A stretch of DNA of 64,000 bases, from contig CAWIEI010000002.1 in NCBI GenBank assembly GCA_963834965.1, positions 62,001 to 126,000 on the forward strand. The letters run 5' to 3'. The position numbers and the translations under genes are program-made. Numbering within the stretch: the stretch's first letter is position 1; each line of letters begins with the position of its first letter. Below, piece after piece: positions 16,303-24,446 of this stretch. The stretch comes from Fodinibacter sp963834965 (GTDB lineage Bacteria; Actinomycetota; Actinomycetes; Actinomycetales; Dermatophilaceae). The notes under the pieces are model-generated. The model had not been told where the DNA came from. It ran no database searches and saw nothing but the letters and a program-made list of their open reading frames with translations.

Positions 16303-17091
16303 TCAGGCGGCAACCGATGCCATGCGGAAGTGGCGACGCCCGTCATCGGACAGTGCCGCAGGCACCTGGATGCCGTGGGCCCGTAGCTCCGAAACCAGTC
16401 GTTGGAGAAGCGTTTCCGGCTCTTCGTACAGTTCATGCGCCCGGACCACCACGAAGGTCCACCCTTCCTCGGTGCTCAGCACGGTGCGCCGCCATGCGTC
16501 GTGTTCCCGCTGCTCCACCGTGTCGTGCCAGCGGCCGTCGTACTCGATGGCGAGCCTGACCCCTTCGAAACCGAGGTCGATGCGGAAGCGAACGTTGCCC
16601 TCGGCAGCCAGGATCGGAATGTTGGTCTGCGGTTCCGGCAACCCGGCCAGAACCATGAGCAGACGCGGGGCGGTCCCAGGCACGGAGTCGACCCGCTCAC
16701 GAACAAGGAGGGCGGCTCGCAGCGCATCCCCACGACACTGACCCGGCCACCCGTCGGCGTAGTGGATGAGATCGCACGGGCTGCATCGGCCCTTCTTGAC
16801 CAGCCGGTCGCCGAGGGCCACGAGGTCGACCAAGCCCAGGGGCCGGGCGAGGTGGCAGAAGGTCTGGCCCGGTGAGGTCACGGGAACCCCTTGCCATCGC
16901 CGGATGTCGAGGCGGTGTCGGAAGCGGTGATGCTTCACGCCCCGGATGCGAAAGCGCACATCCCGCATGAACGAGATGTGGGTCCGGTCGTTGTCGGGGA
17001 CGGCCCCGCCCCAGATGCGGGCGGCCGTCCAGTGGCTCACGACAGCACCCTCGGGAGCGAGCCGGCGCCGGGTTTTCCACAGGTGGGGCAA
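16303..17091 (-). CDS. DUF559/Vsr-like endonuclease-fold protein, N-terminally truncated
   Basis: 262 residues from a TTG. The C-terminal third has a restriction-endonuclease-like pattern: RFRIDLGFEGVRLAIEYDGRWH (the D and E-Y-D metal positions), REHDAWRRTVLSTEEGWTFVVV, and a terminal helix. The N-terminal part (PEGAVVSHWTAARIWGG) resembles actinobacterial proteins that normally begin with about 40 more residues of an AbiEi-antitoxin-like winged helix. That head is missing, and palindromic repeat copy 8 sits exactly at the break (17085-17118). The frame stays open upstream through the repeat into accE but without a good start. The gene may be a remnant or may use the TTG. Function unknown; a nuclease role is inferred from fold only. 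Confidence 0.6.
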   Translation of the reverse strand: MPHLWKTRRRLAPEGAVVSHWTAARIWGGAVPDNDRTHISFMRDVRFRIRGVKHHRFRHRLDIRRWQGVPVTSPGQTFCHLARPLGLVDLVALGDRLVKKGRCSPCDLIHYADGWPGQCRGDALRAALLVRERVDSVPGTAPRLLMVLAGLPEPQTNIPILAAEGNVRFRIDLGFEGVRLAIEYDGRWHDTVEQREHDAWRRTVLSTEEGWTFVVVRAHELYEEPETLLQRLVSELRAHGIQVPAALSDDGRRHFRMASVAA

Positions 17092-17118
17092 CGTTGACCT
17101 ATTGGTCGATGTTGCCCC
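17085..17118. repeat. 34-bp palindromic repeat, copy 8
   Basis: Outer arms GGGGCAAC and GTTGCCCC (8 perfect pairs), core GACCTATTGGTC; inverse orientation to copy 7. It sits between the accE stop (17124) and the truncated DUF559-like gene, covering that gene's TTG start. Confidence 0.85.
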
Positions 17119-17123
17119 CGGGG

Positions 17124-17393
17124 TCAGGAGCGCAGCGAGGCGCGCCAGGCGCCGGGGCCGTGGCTGAGCGGCTGCCGCAGGGCCACCGAGTGCGCCGCCC
17201 AGGTCGAGCCCGACCGCTCGGATGCCGGTTCGTCGCCACCCGACGCGGCCGACAGCACCGCGACCAGGGCCGCCAGCTGCTCGGGGGTCGCCTCGCCGCG
17301 CACGACGATGGCCGGTGGGGCCGCGGTCACCGCAGCCTCGGCCCCACCGGAGTCGGTCGCCTCGTCGCCGGCCATCACCGGGCCGGGTCCCAC
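17124..17393 (-). CDS. accE: Acyl-CoA carboxylase epsilon subunit
   Basis: A small protein (89 residues from GTG at 17393; 83 from ATG at 17375). The motif set VVRGEATPEQLAALVAVLSA followed by the C-terminal SGSTWAAHSV...PGAWRASLRS is diagnostic of the actinobacterial epsilon subunit, which stabilises the alpha-beta propionyl/acyl-CoA carboxylase complex. It lies 63 bases after accD on the same strand, as expected. Neither start has a convincing ribosome site. The gene normally followed by maf in related genomes is here followed by a repeat and a truncated nuclease-like gene. Confidence 0.87.
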   Translation of the reverse strand: MGPGPVMAGDEATDSGGAEAAVTAAPPAIVVRGEATPEQLAALVAVLSAASGGDEPASERSGSTWAAHSVALRQPLSHGPGAWRASLRS

Positions 17394-17456
17394 GAGCGCT
17401 GAGCCTGGCGAGTGCTCACAGCGCCGGGCCCCCTGAGCTCTGAGCCTGTGAAGAGG

Positions 17457-19085
17457 TCATAGGGGAATGTTGCCGTGCTTCTTGGGCGGCAGGGTCGCGC
17501 GCTTGGTGCGCAGCGCCCGCAGTGCCTTGGAGACGTTCATCCGGGTGTTCGAGGGCGTGATGACGGTGTCGATGTAGCCGCGCTCGGCCGCGACGTAGGG
17601 GTTGGCCAGGGCGTCCTCGTACTGCTTGATGAACGCCGCGCGGGCCTCCTCGACCGAGTCGCCGTGCTCGGCGGTCTTGGCGAGCTCCTTGCGGTAGAGG
17701 ATGTTCACCGCGCCCTGGGCACCCATCACCGCGATCTGCGCCGTGGGCCAGGCCAGGTTGATGTCGGCCCCGAGGTGCTTGGACCCCATGACGTCGTAGG
17801 CGCCGCCGTAGGCCTTGCGGGTGATCACGGTGACCAGGGGCACGGTGGCCTCGGAGTAGGCGTAGATGAGCTTCGCGCCACGACGGATGATGCCGTCCCA
17901 CTCCTGGTCGGTGCCCGGGAGGAAGCCCGGCACGTCGACCAGGGTCAGGATCGGCACGTTGAACGCGTCGCAGGTGCGCACGAACCGGGCGGCCTTCTCG
18001 GACGCGTCGATGTCGAGCGTGCCCGCGAACTGCATCGGGTTGTTGGCCACGACACCGACCGAGCGGCCCTCGACGCGTCCGAACCCGGTGATGATGTTCG
18101 GCGCGAAGAGCGGCGCGACCTCGAGGAACTCCTCGTCATCGACGATCCGCTCGATGACCTGGTGCATGTCGTAGGGGACGTTGGGGCTGTCGGGGACGAT
18201 CGTGTCGAGGAACCGGTCGTCGTCGGTGACCTCGAGGTCGTTCTCGTCGCCGTAGACCGGCGGGTCCTCCATGTTGTTCGACGGCAGGTACGACAGCAGC
18301 GCCTTGACGTACTCGACGGCGTCGTCCTCGTCGGTGCCCATGTAGTGCGCCACACCGGACTTGGTGTTGTGGGTGCGCGCCCCGCCGAGCTCCTCGAACC
18401 CGACGTCCTCACCGGTGACGGTCTTGATGACGTCGGGGCCGGTGATGAACATGTGCGAGGTCTTGTCGACCATCACGGTGAAGTCGGTGACCGCGGGGGA
18501 GTACACGGCGCCGCCGGCGCACGGCCCCATGATCAGCGAGATCTGCGGGATGACGCCCGAGGCGTGCACGTTGCGCCGGAAGATCTCGCCGTACAGGCCG
18601 AGAGAGACCACACCCTCCTGGATGCGGGCCCCACCCGAGTCGTTCAGCCCGACGACCGGGCAGCCGACCTTCATGGCGAAGTCCATGATCTTGACGATCT
18701 TCTCGCCGAACACCTCGCCCAGCGAGCCACCGAACACGGTGAAGTCCTGGGCGAACACCGCGACCGTGCGGCCGTCGACGGTGCCGTAGCCGGTGACCAC
18801 GCCGTCGCCGTAGGGGCGGTTCTTGTCGCCGCCGAACGCCACGGAACGGTGCCTGGCGTACTTGTCCATCTCGACGAAGGTGCCCTCGTCGAGCAGCATC
18901 TTGAGGCGCTCGCGGGCGGTCTTCTTGCCGCGGGCGTGCTGCTTCTCGATGGCCCGTTCGGTGCCGGAGTGGGCCACCTCGTCGACGCGCCGCTTGAGGT
19001 CCGCGAGCTTGCCTGCCGTCGTGGAGGTGTCGATGTCCTTCGGGACGTCGGTGCCGCCGATGGACTGGGTGTCGCTCTTGGACAT
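17457..19085 (-). CDS. accD5: Propionyl-CoA carboxylase-type carboxyltransferase (beta) subunit
   Basis: 542 residues, the length of PccB/AccD5. Motifs include GGSLGEVFGEKI, GLNDSGGARIQEGV, MGPCAGGAVYSPAVTDF, VDVPGFLPGTDQEWDGIIRR and GGAYDVMGSKHLGAD. The Asp in AYDVM marks propionyl-CoA preference in characterised actinobacterial enzymes. It makes (S)-methylmalonyl-CoA for odd-chain and branched-chain catabolism or for methyl-branched lipid synthesis. Start ATG at 19085 is 23 bases from the divergent birA start, so both promoters must overlap the opposite gene or be leaderless. accE follows; the biotin-carboxylase alpha subunit is not in this window. The enzyme's partner biotin ligase is the divergent neighbour. 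Confidence 0.93.
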   Translation of the reverse strand: MSKSDTQSIGGTDVPKDIDTSTTAGKLADLKRRVDEVAHSGTERAIEKQHARGKKTARERLKMLLDEGTFVEMDKYARHRSVAFGGDKNRPYGDGVVTGYGTVDGRTVAVFAQDFTVFGGSLGEVFGEKIVKIMDFAMKVGCPVVGLNDSGGARIQEGVVSLGLYGEIFRRNVHASGVIPQISLIMGPCAGGAVYSPAVTDFTVMVDKTSHMFITGPDVIKTVTGEDVGFEELGGARTHNTKSGVAHYMGTDEDDAVEYVKALLSYLPSNNMEDPPVYGDENDLEVTDDDRFLDTIVPDSPNVPYDMHQVIERIVDDEEFLEVAPLFAPNIITGFGRVEGRSVGVVANNPMQFAGTLDIDASEKAARFVRTCDAFNVPILTLVDVPGFLPGTDQEWDGIIRRGAKLIYAYSEATVPLVTVITRKAYGGAYDVMGSKHLGADINLAWPTAQIAVMGAQGAVNILYRKELAKTAEHGDSVEEARAAFIKQYEDALANPYVAAERGYIDTVITPSNTRMNVSKALRALRTKRATLPPKKHGNIPL

Positions 19086-19108
19086 GGCCCGAGCCTAGCC
19101 TTGCCCTC

Positions 19109-19876
19109 GTGGGCGAGCTGCACCGATCCCGACCGCTCGGCGAGCGATCTGTCACACCCGGCGATCCGTGGGGTCCCGTGGAGGTCTTCGACCGCCTCGG
19201 CTCGACGAACGACGAGGTCCGGGAGCGTCCGTCGCCCTGGCGCGTGGTCGTCGCCGAGCAGCAGGATGCCGGTCGCGGCCGGCTCGGTCGGGCCTGGACG
19301 ACCACCCCCGGCACGTCCCTGGCGGTGTCGGTGCTCGTGCCGCCCCCGGCATCCGGCGCGTCGTGGGTGCCGCTGCTCGCCGGCCTGGCCGTGCGGCGGG
19401 CCGTCGACGAGGTGGCCGGCGTCGAGACGGCCCTGAAGTGGCCCAACGACGTGCTCGTGCCCGGCGACGGTGACCGCAAGCTGGCCGGCATCCTCTGCGA
19501 GTGGACCGCGGCCGGGGTCGTCGTGGGGCTGGGGCTCAACGTGGATGCCGCCCGCGTCGACCTGCCGCTCGACACCGCCACCTCGCTGCGCGCCGCCGGC
19601 GCGCCGGGGGTCGACCGCGCGAGCCTGCTCACCGCCTACCTCGTGCACCTGGCCCGGGTGCTGGGCGAGGACACCGGGCCCGGCGGTGCCGCCCAGCGCG
19701 CTTACCTGGCGGCCTGTGCGACGGTGGGCCGGCAGGTGGAGGTGCACGAGCCGGGCGGGGTGGTGCGTCGCGGTGTCGCGACAGGCGTCGACGATGCGGG
19801 CAGACTGACCGTGCGCTCCGCCGAGGGCGTGTGGGCCGCGTCCGCGGGTGACGTGGTCCACGTCCGCGCACCCTGA
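19109..19876 (+). CDS. birA: Biotin--[acetyl-CoA-carboxylase] ligase
   Basis: 255 residues with the catalytic domain only: biotin loop QDAGRGRLGRAW, KWPNDVLV, KLAGILCE, GLGLNV, and a C-terminal SH3-like tail (VTV...GRLTVRSAEGVWAASAGDVVHV). There is no N-terminal helix-turn-helix, so this is a class I ligase without repressor function. It attaches biotin to the carboxyl-carrier domain of acyl-CoA carboxylases, matching its divergent arrangement with accD5. GTG start at 19109. The class III cyclase gene follows 18 bases later on the same strand. Confidence 0.92.
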   Translation: MGELHRSRPLGERSVTPGDPWGPVEVFDRLGSTNDEVRERPSPWRVVVAEQQDAGRGRLGRAWTTTPGTSLAVSVLVPPPASGASWVPLLAGLAVRRAVDEVAGVETALKWPNDVLVPGDGDRKLAGILCEWTAAGVVVGLGLNVDAARVDLPLDTATSLRAAGAPGVDRASLLTAYLVHLARVLGEDTGPGGAAQRAYLAACATVGRQVEVHEPGGVVRRGVATGVDDAGRLTVRSAEGVWAASAGDVVHVRAP

Positions 19877-19894
19877 CCCGTCGAGAGGAGCCTG

Positions 19895-21034
19895 ATGTCC
19901 GCCGAGCAGGTCGGTCGGTCCGCCGGCGACGCCGCCGCCGGCGAGGCTCCCGCGCTGCTCGATGTCTCCGGGCCCGACCTCGTGACGCCCGACGACGTGG
20001 CCGAGCGGGTCGAACGCATGCTGCTCGGCCGGCCCGCCTCGATGGGGCGGCGCGAGGTGACCGAGGGTGCCGGCGTCGAGGCCCTCACGGCCCGGCGGTT
20101 CTGGCACGCGATGGGCTTCCAGAACGTCACCGACGACGAGGCGATGTTCACCGAGGCAGACACCCAGGCGCTGCGCCGGGTGGCCCGGATCATCGACGAC
20201 GGCCGGCTCAGCGAGGAGCTGGCCCTCGGCATGACCCGCGCGTTCGCCCGCACCGCCGACCGGCTCGCCGTCTGGCAGACCCAGCTCGTCGCCGAGTCGC
20301 TGGCCGCCCCGCTCGCCGAGGAGCTCGAGGGGCGCGACAGCCGGTCGGTGCCCGAGCCGCTGGTCGCCGCCGAGGCCGCCGAGCTGCTCGCGGGCATCTC
20401 CACCGAGATCGAGCCGCTGCTGGTCTACGTCTGGCGCCGCCACCTGACCAACGCGATCGCCCGAATGCTCGCTGATGCCGACCCGGCCGTGCACTCCGAC
20501 CCCTCCGCCCCGATCCGCGTCGTGGGCTTCGCCGACCTGGTGTCGTTCACCTCGTTCGTGCGGCGGATGAGCGAGCGGCAGCTCGCGCGCCTCGTGCAGC
20601 GCTTCGAGCTGCTCGCCAGCGACGTGATCACCGAGCACGGCGGCCGGGTGATCAAGACCGTGGGCGACGAGGTGCTGTTCGTGCACTCGGAGGCGGCCGC
20701 GGCATCCGCCATCGCCCTGGACCTGGTCGACGCGATGGCCGAGGACGAGCTGTTGCCGCCGGTGCGGGTCGGCCTGGCCCACGGGCGGGTCGTCTCGCGC
20801 CTCGGCGACGTCTTCGGGATGACGGTGAACAAGGCCAGCCGGATCACCGCGGTGACCCCGTCGGGGCACGTCTACGTCGACGACGACATGGCCCGGGTGC
20901 TGGGCGAGGTGTCCGGCTTCACGGCCATCGAGCGTCGCCGGCGGGTGCTGCGCGGCATCGGCGTGGTGGCCCTGCACGAGCTGCAACGCGCACCCGGTGG
21001 GCGCCGCCCTCCGGCGGATGGGGGGACGTCGTGA
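19895..21034 (+). CDS. Class III adenylate/guanylate cyclase with Rv1264-like regulatory domain
   Basis: 379 residues, probably cytosolic. The N-terminal ~180 residues (VAERVERMLLGRP...LTARRFWHAMGFQ...DTQALRRVARIIDDGRL) resemble the regulatory domain of mycobacterial pH-sensing cyclase Rv1264. The catalytic domain begins near residue 208. FADLVSFTSF has the first metal Asp, VIKTVGDEVLF the substrate Lys and second metal Asp, and VNKASRITAV the transition-state Asn and Arg, so a homodimeric active enzyme is expected. Ribosome site GAGAGGAG precedes the ATG. Its TGA overlaps the GTG of the response regulator gene, so cyclic-nucleotide and two-component signalling genes are translationally coupled here. 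Confidence 0.9.
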   Translation: MSAEQVGRSAGDAAAGEAPALLDVSGPDLVTPDDVAERVERMLLGRPASMGRREVTEGAGVEALTARRFWHAMGFQNVTDDEAMFTEADTQALRRVARIIDDGRLSEELALGMTRAFARTADRLAVWQTQLVAESLAAPLAEELEGRDSRSVPEPLVAAEAAELLAGISTEIEPLLVYVWRRHLTNAIARMLADADPAVHSDPSAPIRVVGFADLVSFTSFVRRMSERQLARLVQRFELLASDVITEHGGRVIKTVGDEVLFVHSEAAAASAIALDLVDAMAEDELLPPVRVGLAHGRVVSRLGDVFGMTVNKASRITAVTPSGHVYVDDDMARVLGEVSGFTAIERRRRVLRGIGVVALHELQRAPGGRRPPADGGTS

Positions 21035-21723
21035 CTACGATCGAACACATGACCAAGGTGCTGCTCGCGGAGGACGACCCCGCGATCTCCGACCCGTTGG
21101 CCCGTGCCCTGCGGCGCGAGGGCTACGACGTCGACGTGTGCACCGACGGGGTGTCCGCCCTCGAGGAGGCCCTGCAGTCCCCTGACCTGCTGGTTCTCGA
21201 CCTCGGCCTGCCGAAGATGGACGGCCTCGAGGTCTGCCGCCGGCTGCGGCAGGAGGGCAGCACGGTGCCCGTGCTGGTGCTCACCGCCCGTGCCGACGAG
21301 GTCGACACCGTCGTCGGCCTCGATGCCGGCGCCGACGACTACGTCACCAAGCCGTTCCGGCTCGCCGAGCTGCTGGCCCGGGCCCGGGCCCTCCTACGGC
21401 GCGGCGTGGTGGAGCCGCCCCCGCCCGAGGCCCTGGTCAGGATCGACCCCGAGGGGCGCCGCGTCTTCCTGCACGGCCAGGAGGTGCAGCTCACCGGTAA
21501 GGAGTTCGAGCTGCTCAAGGTGCTCGTGGCCAACGAGGGCAAGGTCGTCTCCCGCGAGAAGCTGATGCGCGACGTGTGGGACAGCGCCTGGTACGGCTCC
21601 ACCAAGACGCTCGACATGCACATCTCGGTGCTGCGCCGGAAGCTCGGCGACGACGCCGCGCACCCGAGCTACATCACCACCATCCGAGGGGTCGGTTTCC
21701 GCTTCGACGCCCCGGAGGACTGA
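21031..21723 (+). CDS. OmpR/PhoB-family response regulator
   Basis: 230 residues from GTG (an ATG six codons in is the alternative). The receiver domain has the acidic pair AEDD, phospho-acceptor Asp in LLVLDLGLPKMDG, Thr in VLVLTARAD and Lys in YVTKPF. The C-terminal winged helix carries LTGKEFELLKVLVANEGKVVSRE, WYGSTKTLDMHISVLRRKLGDD and the wing ITTIRGVGFRF. A GGGGGG-rich site precedes the GTG. The adjacent histidine kinase begins 7 bases later. Target genes are not evident; cell-envelope control is possible but unsupported. Confidence 0.93.
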   Translation: MTTIEHMTKVLLAEDDPAISDPLARALRREGYDVDVCTDGVSALEEALQSPDLLVLDLGLPKMDGLEVCRRLRQEGSTVPVLVLTARADEVDTVVGLDAGADDYVTKPFRLAELLARARALLRRGVVEPPPPEALVRIDPEGRRVFLHGQEVQLTGKEFELLKVLVANEGKVVSREKLMRDVWDSAWYGSTKTLDMHISVLRRKLGDDAAHPSYITTIRGVGFRFDAPED

Positions 21724-21730
21724 GGGCGGG

Positions 21731-22762
21731 GTGCGCCGACTGCTGGTCGTCACGGTCGCCCAGGCCGTGGCGATCACCGCGGTGCTGGTCGGGGTGGCCG
21801 TCGCGGCGCTGCTGCTGTGGCCGGGTGACCCGCTGAAGTCGCTGGCGCCCAAGGCCGACCGGGTCTTCGCCGGCACCCCACCGGTGCCGATCGTGCTGGC
21901 GGCGCTCGGTGTCGCCATCGTCGCGGCCGGCGGCATCGCCCTCGGGGTCGCCGCCCTGATGGCGGACCGCCGGGCGTCGCGCGTCGCGCACTTCCTCGCC
22001 ACCCTCGGTGAGCGCGCCGAGCGGCTCGGCCCCGGCGACCCGCGCCCGGTGCCGCTGCGCTCCGGCATCATGGAGATCGACCGGCTGGACGCCGCGCTCG
22101 CCCGCGGCGCGCAGCAGGGCGCCAAGCGGCTGGCGAGCGAGCGCGACTTCGCCGCCGACGCCTCGCACCAGCTGCGCACCCCGCTGACCGCCCTGCTCAT
22201 GCGGCTCGAGGAGATCGCCAGCACCGACGACCTCATCGTCGTCGAGGAGGAGGCGACCATCGCGATCGCCCAGGTCGAGCGGCTCAGCCGGGTGGTCGAC
22301 GACCTGATGAGCCGCACCCGCAGCGGCACCGAGACCAACCCGGCGGTGTCGCTCGACTCGGTGCTGGCGTCGCTGCAGCGGGAGTGGCAGCCGGCGTTCG
22401 CGGCGGCCCGGCGCAGCATCCACGTCAGCGGTGAGCGCGGCCTCGGCATCCGGGCGACGCCCACCGCGCTGGCCCAGATCCTCACGACCCTGCTCGAGAA
22501 CTCGCTGATGTACGGGCGAGGCACCGTCGAGATCCGGGCCCGCCGGGCCGGCCCGTCGGTGGTGATCGAGGTCGCCGACGAGGGCGACGGCGTGCCGGCC
22601 GCCATCGCGCCGCACATCTTCGAGCGGTCGGTGTCGTCGTCGGGCAGCGGGCTGGGGCTCTCGCTGGCCCGCGACCTGGCCGAGGCCGCTGGGGGCCGGC
22701 TCGAGCTGGTGCGGGCCAAGCCGCCGCTGTTCGCGGTATTCCTCTCCGCCAGCGGTACCTGA
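21731..22762 (+). CDS. Two-component sensor histidine kinase
   Basis: 343 residues. Two membrane segments (about 4-30 and 51-76) enclose a short 20-residue outside loop, too small for a classical ligand domain, so sensing is likely in or near the membrane. A HAMP-like linker follows, then the H-box (FAADASHQLRTPLTALLMRLEEI, phospho-His near residue 145), N-box LLENSLMYG, G1 VADEGDGVP, F-box HIFERSV and G2 GSGLGLSLA. The G2 and F boxes are close together, giving a compact ATPase lid. GTG start, 7 bases after the regulator stop; the pair forms one operon with the cyclase gene. Confidence 0.92.
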   Translation: MRRLLVVTVAQAVAITAVLVGVAVAALLLWPGDPLKSLAPKADRVFAGTPPVPIVLAALGVAIVAAGGIALGVAALMADRRASRVAHFLATLGERAERLGPGDPRPVPLRSGIMEIDRLDAALARGAQQGAKRLASERDFAADASHQLRTPLTALLMRLEEIASTDDLIVVEEEATIAIAQVERLSRVVDDLMSRTRSGTETNPAVSLDSVLASLQREWQPAFAAARRSIHVSGERGLGIRATPTALAQILTTLLENSLMYGRGTVEIRARRAGPSVVIEVADEGDGVPAAIAPHIFERSVSSSGSGLGLSLARDLAEAAGGRLELVRAKPPLFAVFLSASGT

Positions 22763-22779
22763 CCCGCGTCGGCGGCGGC

Positions 22780-23892
22780 TCAGGCCCGGGCATCGTCGAT
22801 GTCGAGCTCGAGCAGGCCTGCCAGGGAACGGATCTCGCGCTCGACGGCCGCGCGCGCGGATGCCGACAGGGGCTCGTCCTCGTGCAGGGCGTCGACCCGC
22901 AGCAGCCCGGCCACGGGGTCGGCCGTGGCGTCGAGCTTGCCGACCAACCGGTCGCCATGGAGCACCGGCATCGCCCAGTAGCCCCAGCGCCGGGCGGCCG
23001 CCGGTTTGTACATCTCGAGCTGGTACTCGAACTCGAAGAGGTCCGTCATCCGCTTGCGGTCGAACACCAGCCGGTCGAGCGGCGACAGCAGCGCGGTACG
23101 GCCACGGAACGGCTCGTCCAGCGCCTCGAGCTGCGCCGGGTCGACCCGCCACGTTCCCCGCACGCCCTCGATGACCGCCGGCTCACCGGCATCCGCCACG
23201 TGGTTGGGCTCACCCATGGTCGAGGTCGCCCGGGCGCGGGCGATGCCGAGCGAGGCCAGCCGGCGACGGTCGCGCTCGGCCGCCGCCTCGTGCCACGGCA
23301 CGGCGGGGTCGTCGGGCAGCACCCGCTCGGCGAGGTCCCAGAGCCGCTCGCGGCCCTCGCGGGAGGAGACCGAGACCTCGCCGCGGCGCTCGAGGCAGTG
23401 CAGCAGCATCAGCACGTTCTTGCCGCTGTTCCAGCCGCTGGAGCGCCAGGGCAGCACGCAGGTGTCGGGCAGCTCGCGAGCGGGGAGCGGACCCTCGGCG
23501 CGCAGCAGCTGCAGGATGTCGTCGCGGCAGGCCGAGTTGGCGTCGACCCAGTCGGCGGTGTCCTCCTGCCACTCGCGCAGCGGGGGGCGGCCCGGCCAGT
23601 CGTGCATGTCGGCGCGGAACAGGGCCATGTCGCCGGCGGCGTGCACCATGCCGTCGTACTCGACGACGGCCCGGTCGACGATCAGGGCGTCGAGGTCACC
23701 GCGGCCGTAGGCGGCGCCGAGCCGGCTCCACAGCACGAGGTCGGCACTGGGGGCGACGGCGGCCGTGAGGTCGACCTGCACCACCCACAGGCGGCGCACG
23801 ACCTCCATCCGGTCGGTGGGGCGCGGGGCGTCGAGCAGCTGGGCCCGCACCGCGGTGCGGCGGGCCTGCTGGCGGGTGAGCCGGTGCACCAT
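22780..23892 (-). CDS. AlkX/AlkZ-type (HTH_42, YcaQ) DNA glycosylase
   Basis: 370 residues of the HTH_42 winged-helix superfamily, whose studied members (AlkZ, E. coli YcaQ/AlkX) excise alkylated bases, including from interstrand crosslinks. The catalytic motif is QVD at residues 39-41 (WVVQVDLTA), matching the Q-x-D form described for AlkX rather than Q-x-Q of AlkZ. Other family marks are CVLPWRSSGWNSGKNVLMLLHCLERRGEV (winged helix) and LLSPLDRLVFDRKR...FEFEYQLEMYKP. ATG at 23892. It stands alone between the histidine kinase (convergent) and gtrA. Confidence 0.85.
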   Translation of the reverse strand: MVHRLTRQQARRTAVRAQLLDAPRPTDRMEVVRRLWVVQVDLTAAVAPSADLVLWSRLGAAYGRGDLDALIVDRAVVEYDGMVHAAGDMALFRADMHDWPGRPPLREWQEDTADWVDANSACRDDILQLLRAEGPLPARELPDTCVLPWRSSGWNSGKNVLMLLHCLERRGEVSVSSREGRERLWDLAERVLPDDPAVPWHEAAAERDRRRLASLGIARARATSTMGEPNHVADAGEPAVIEGVRGTWRVDPAQLEALDEPFRGRTALLSPLDRLVFDRKRMTDLFEFEYQLEMYKPAAARRWGYWAMPVLHGDRLVGKLDATADPVAGLLRVDALHEDEPLSASARAAVEREIRSLAGLLELDIDDARA

Positions 23893-23930
23893 GACGCGAC
23901 GCTAGGGCACGGCGCCGACAGGGCAGGCCC

Positions 23931-24407
23931 TCAGAGCGGCTCGCCGGCGAAGACGAACTTGCGGTAGGCCCAGAACCGGAACAGCGTGCCGAGGCCGATG
24001 CCGATGATCGTCGCGATGTTGTCGGCCAGGATCGTGGTGAAGCCCAGGGCATAGTGCGAGATGGTCAGGGTGATGGCCGAGATGACCAGGGCGATGCCGT
24101 TCACGCCGAAGAACAGGATGACCTCGTGGCTGGCAGGCCGGCTGCGGCGGTGGCGGAAGGTCCACTGCCGGTTGCCGACCCACGAGAAGAGGGTCGCGAC
24201 GGCGCCGGAGATGATCTTGGCGGTGGTGACCTTGTCGGAGAGCACCGTGTGCCACAGCAGGTTCGCCAAGCCGATGTCGATGATGAAGGCGAGGATGCCG
24301 ACGACCCCGAACTTGATCATCTCGCGGTAGATGACGTCGACGGCTCCGCGCGCCCGGTCGAGGCTGCGGGAGGGCCCGCCGGTGGGGGGCGGAGCGGTCG
24401 TGGGCAC
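23931..24407 (-). CDS. GtrA-like polysaccharide membrane protein
   Basis: 158 residues with four membrane segments (about 33-53, 61-79, 95-117, 124-146) and the family marks KFGVVGILAFIIDIGLANLLW, FSWVGNRQWTF, and C-terminal FRFWAYRKFVF. GtrA proteins are thought to move or position lipid-linked sugars for glycosylation of surface polymers. GTG start at 24407, 39 bases from the divergent purK start. No other glycan gene is adjacent, although a large surface-polymer region lies about 17 kb downstream. Confidence 0.88.
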   Translation of the reverse strand: MPTTAPPPTGGPSRSLDRARGAVDVIYREMIKFGVVGILAFIIDIGLANLLWHTVLSDKVTTAKIISGAVATLFSWVGNRQWTFRHRRSRPASHEVILFFGVNGIALVISAITLTISHYALGFTTILADNIATIIGIGLGTLFRFWAYRKFVFAGEPL

Positions 24408-24446
24408 CGAAGCAGCCTACCGACCTGCGGTCGCTATCCTCGCCGG

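Noticed and set aside
16303..17091. Anti-phage defence or toxin-antitoxin gene
   Set aside because: The endonuclease fold and AbiEi-like remnant hint at it, but there is no partner gene and the N-terminus is missing.
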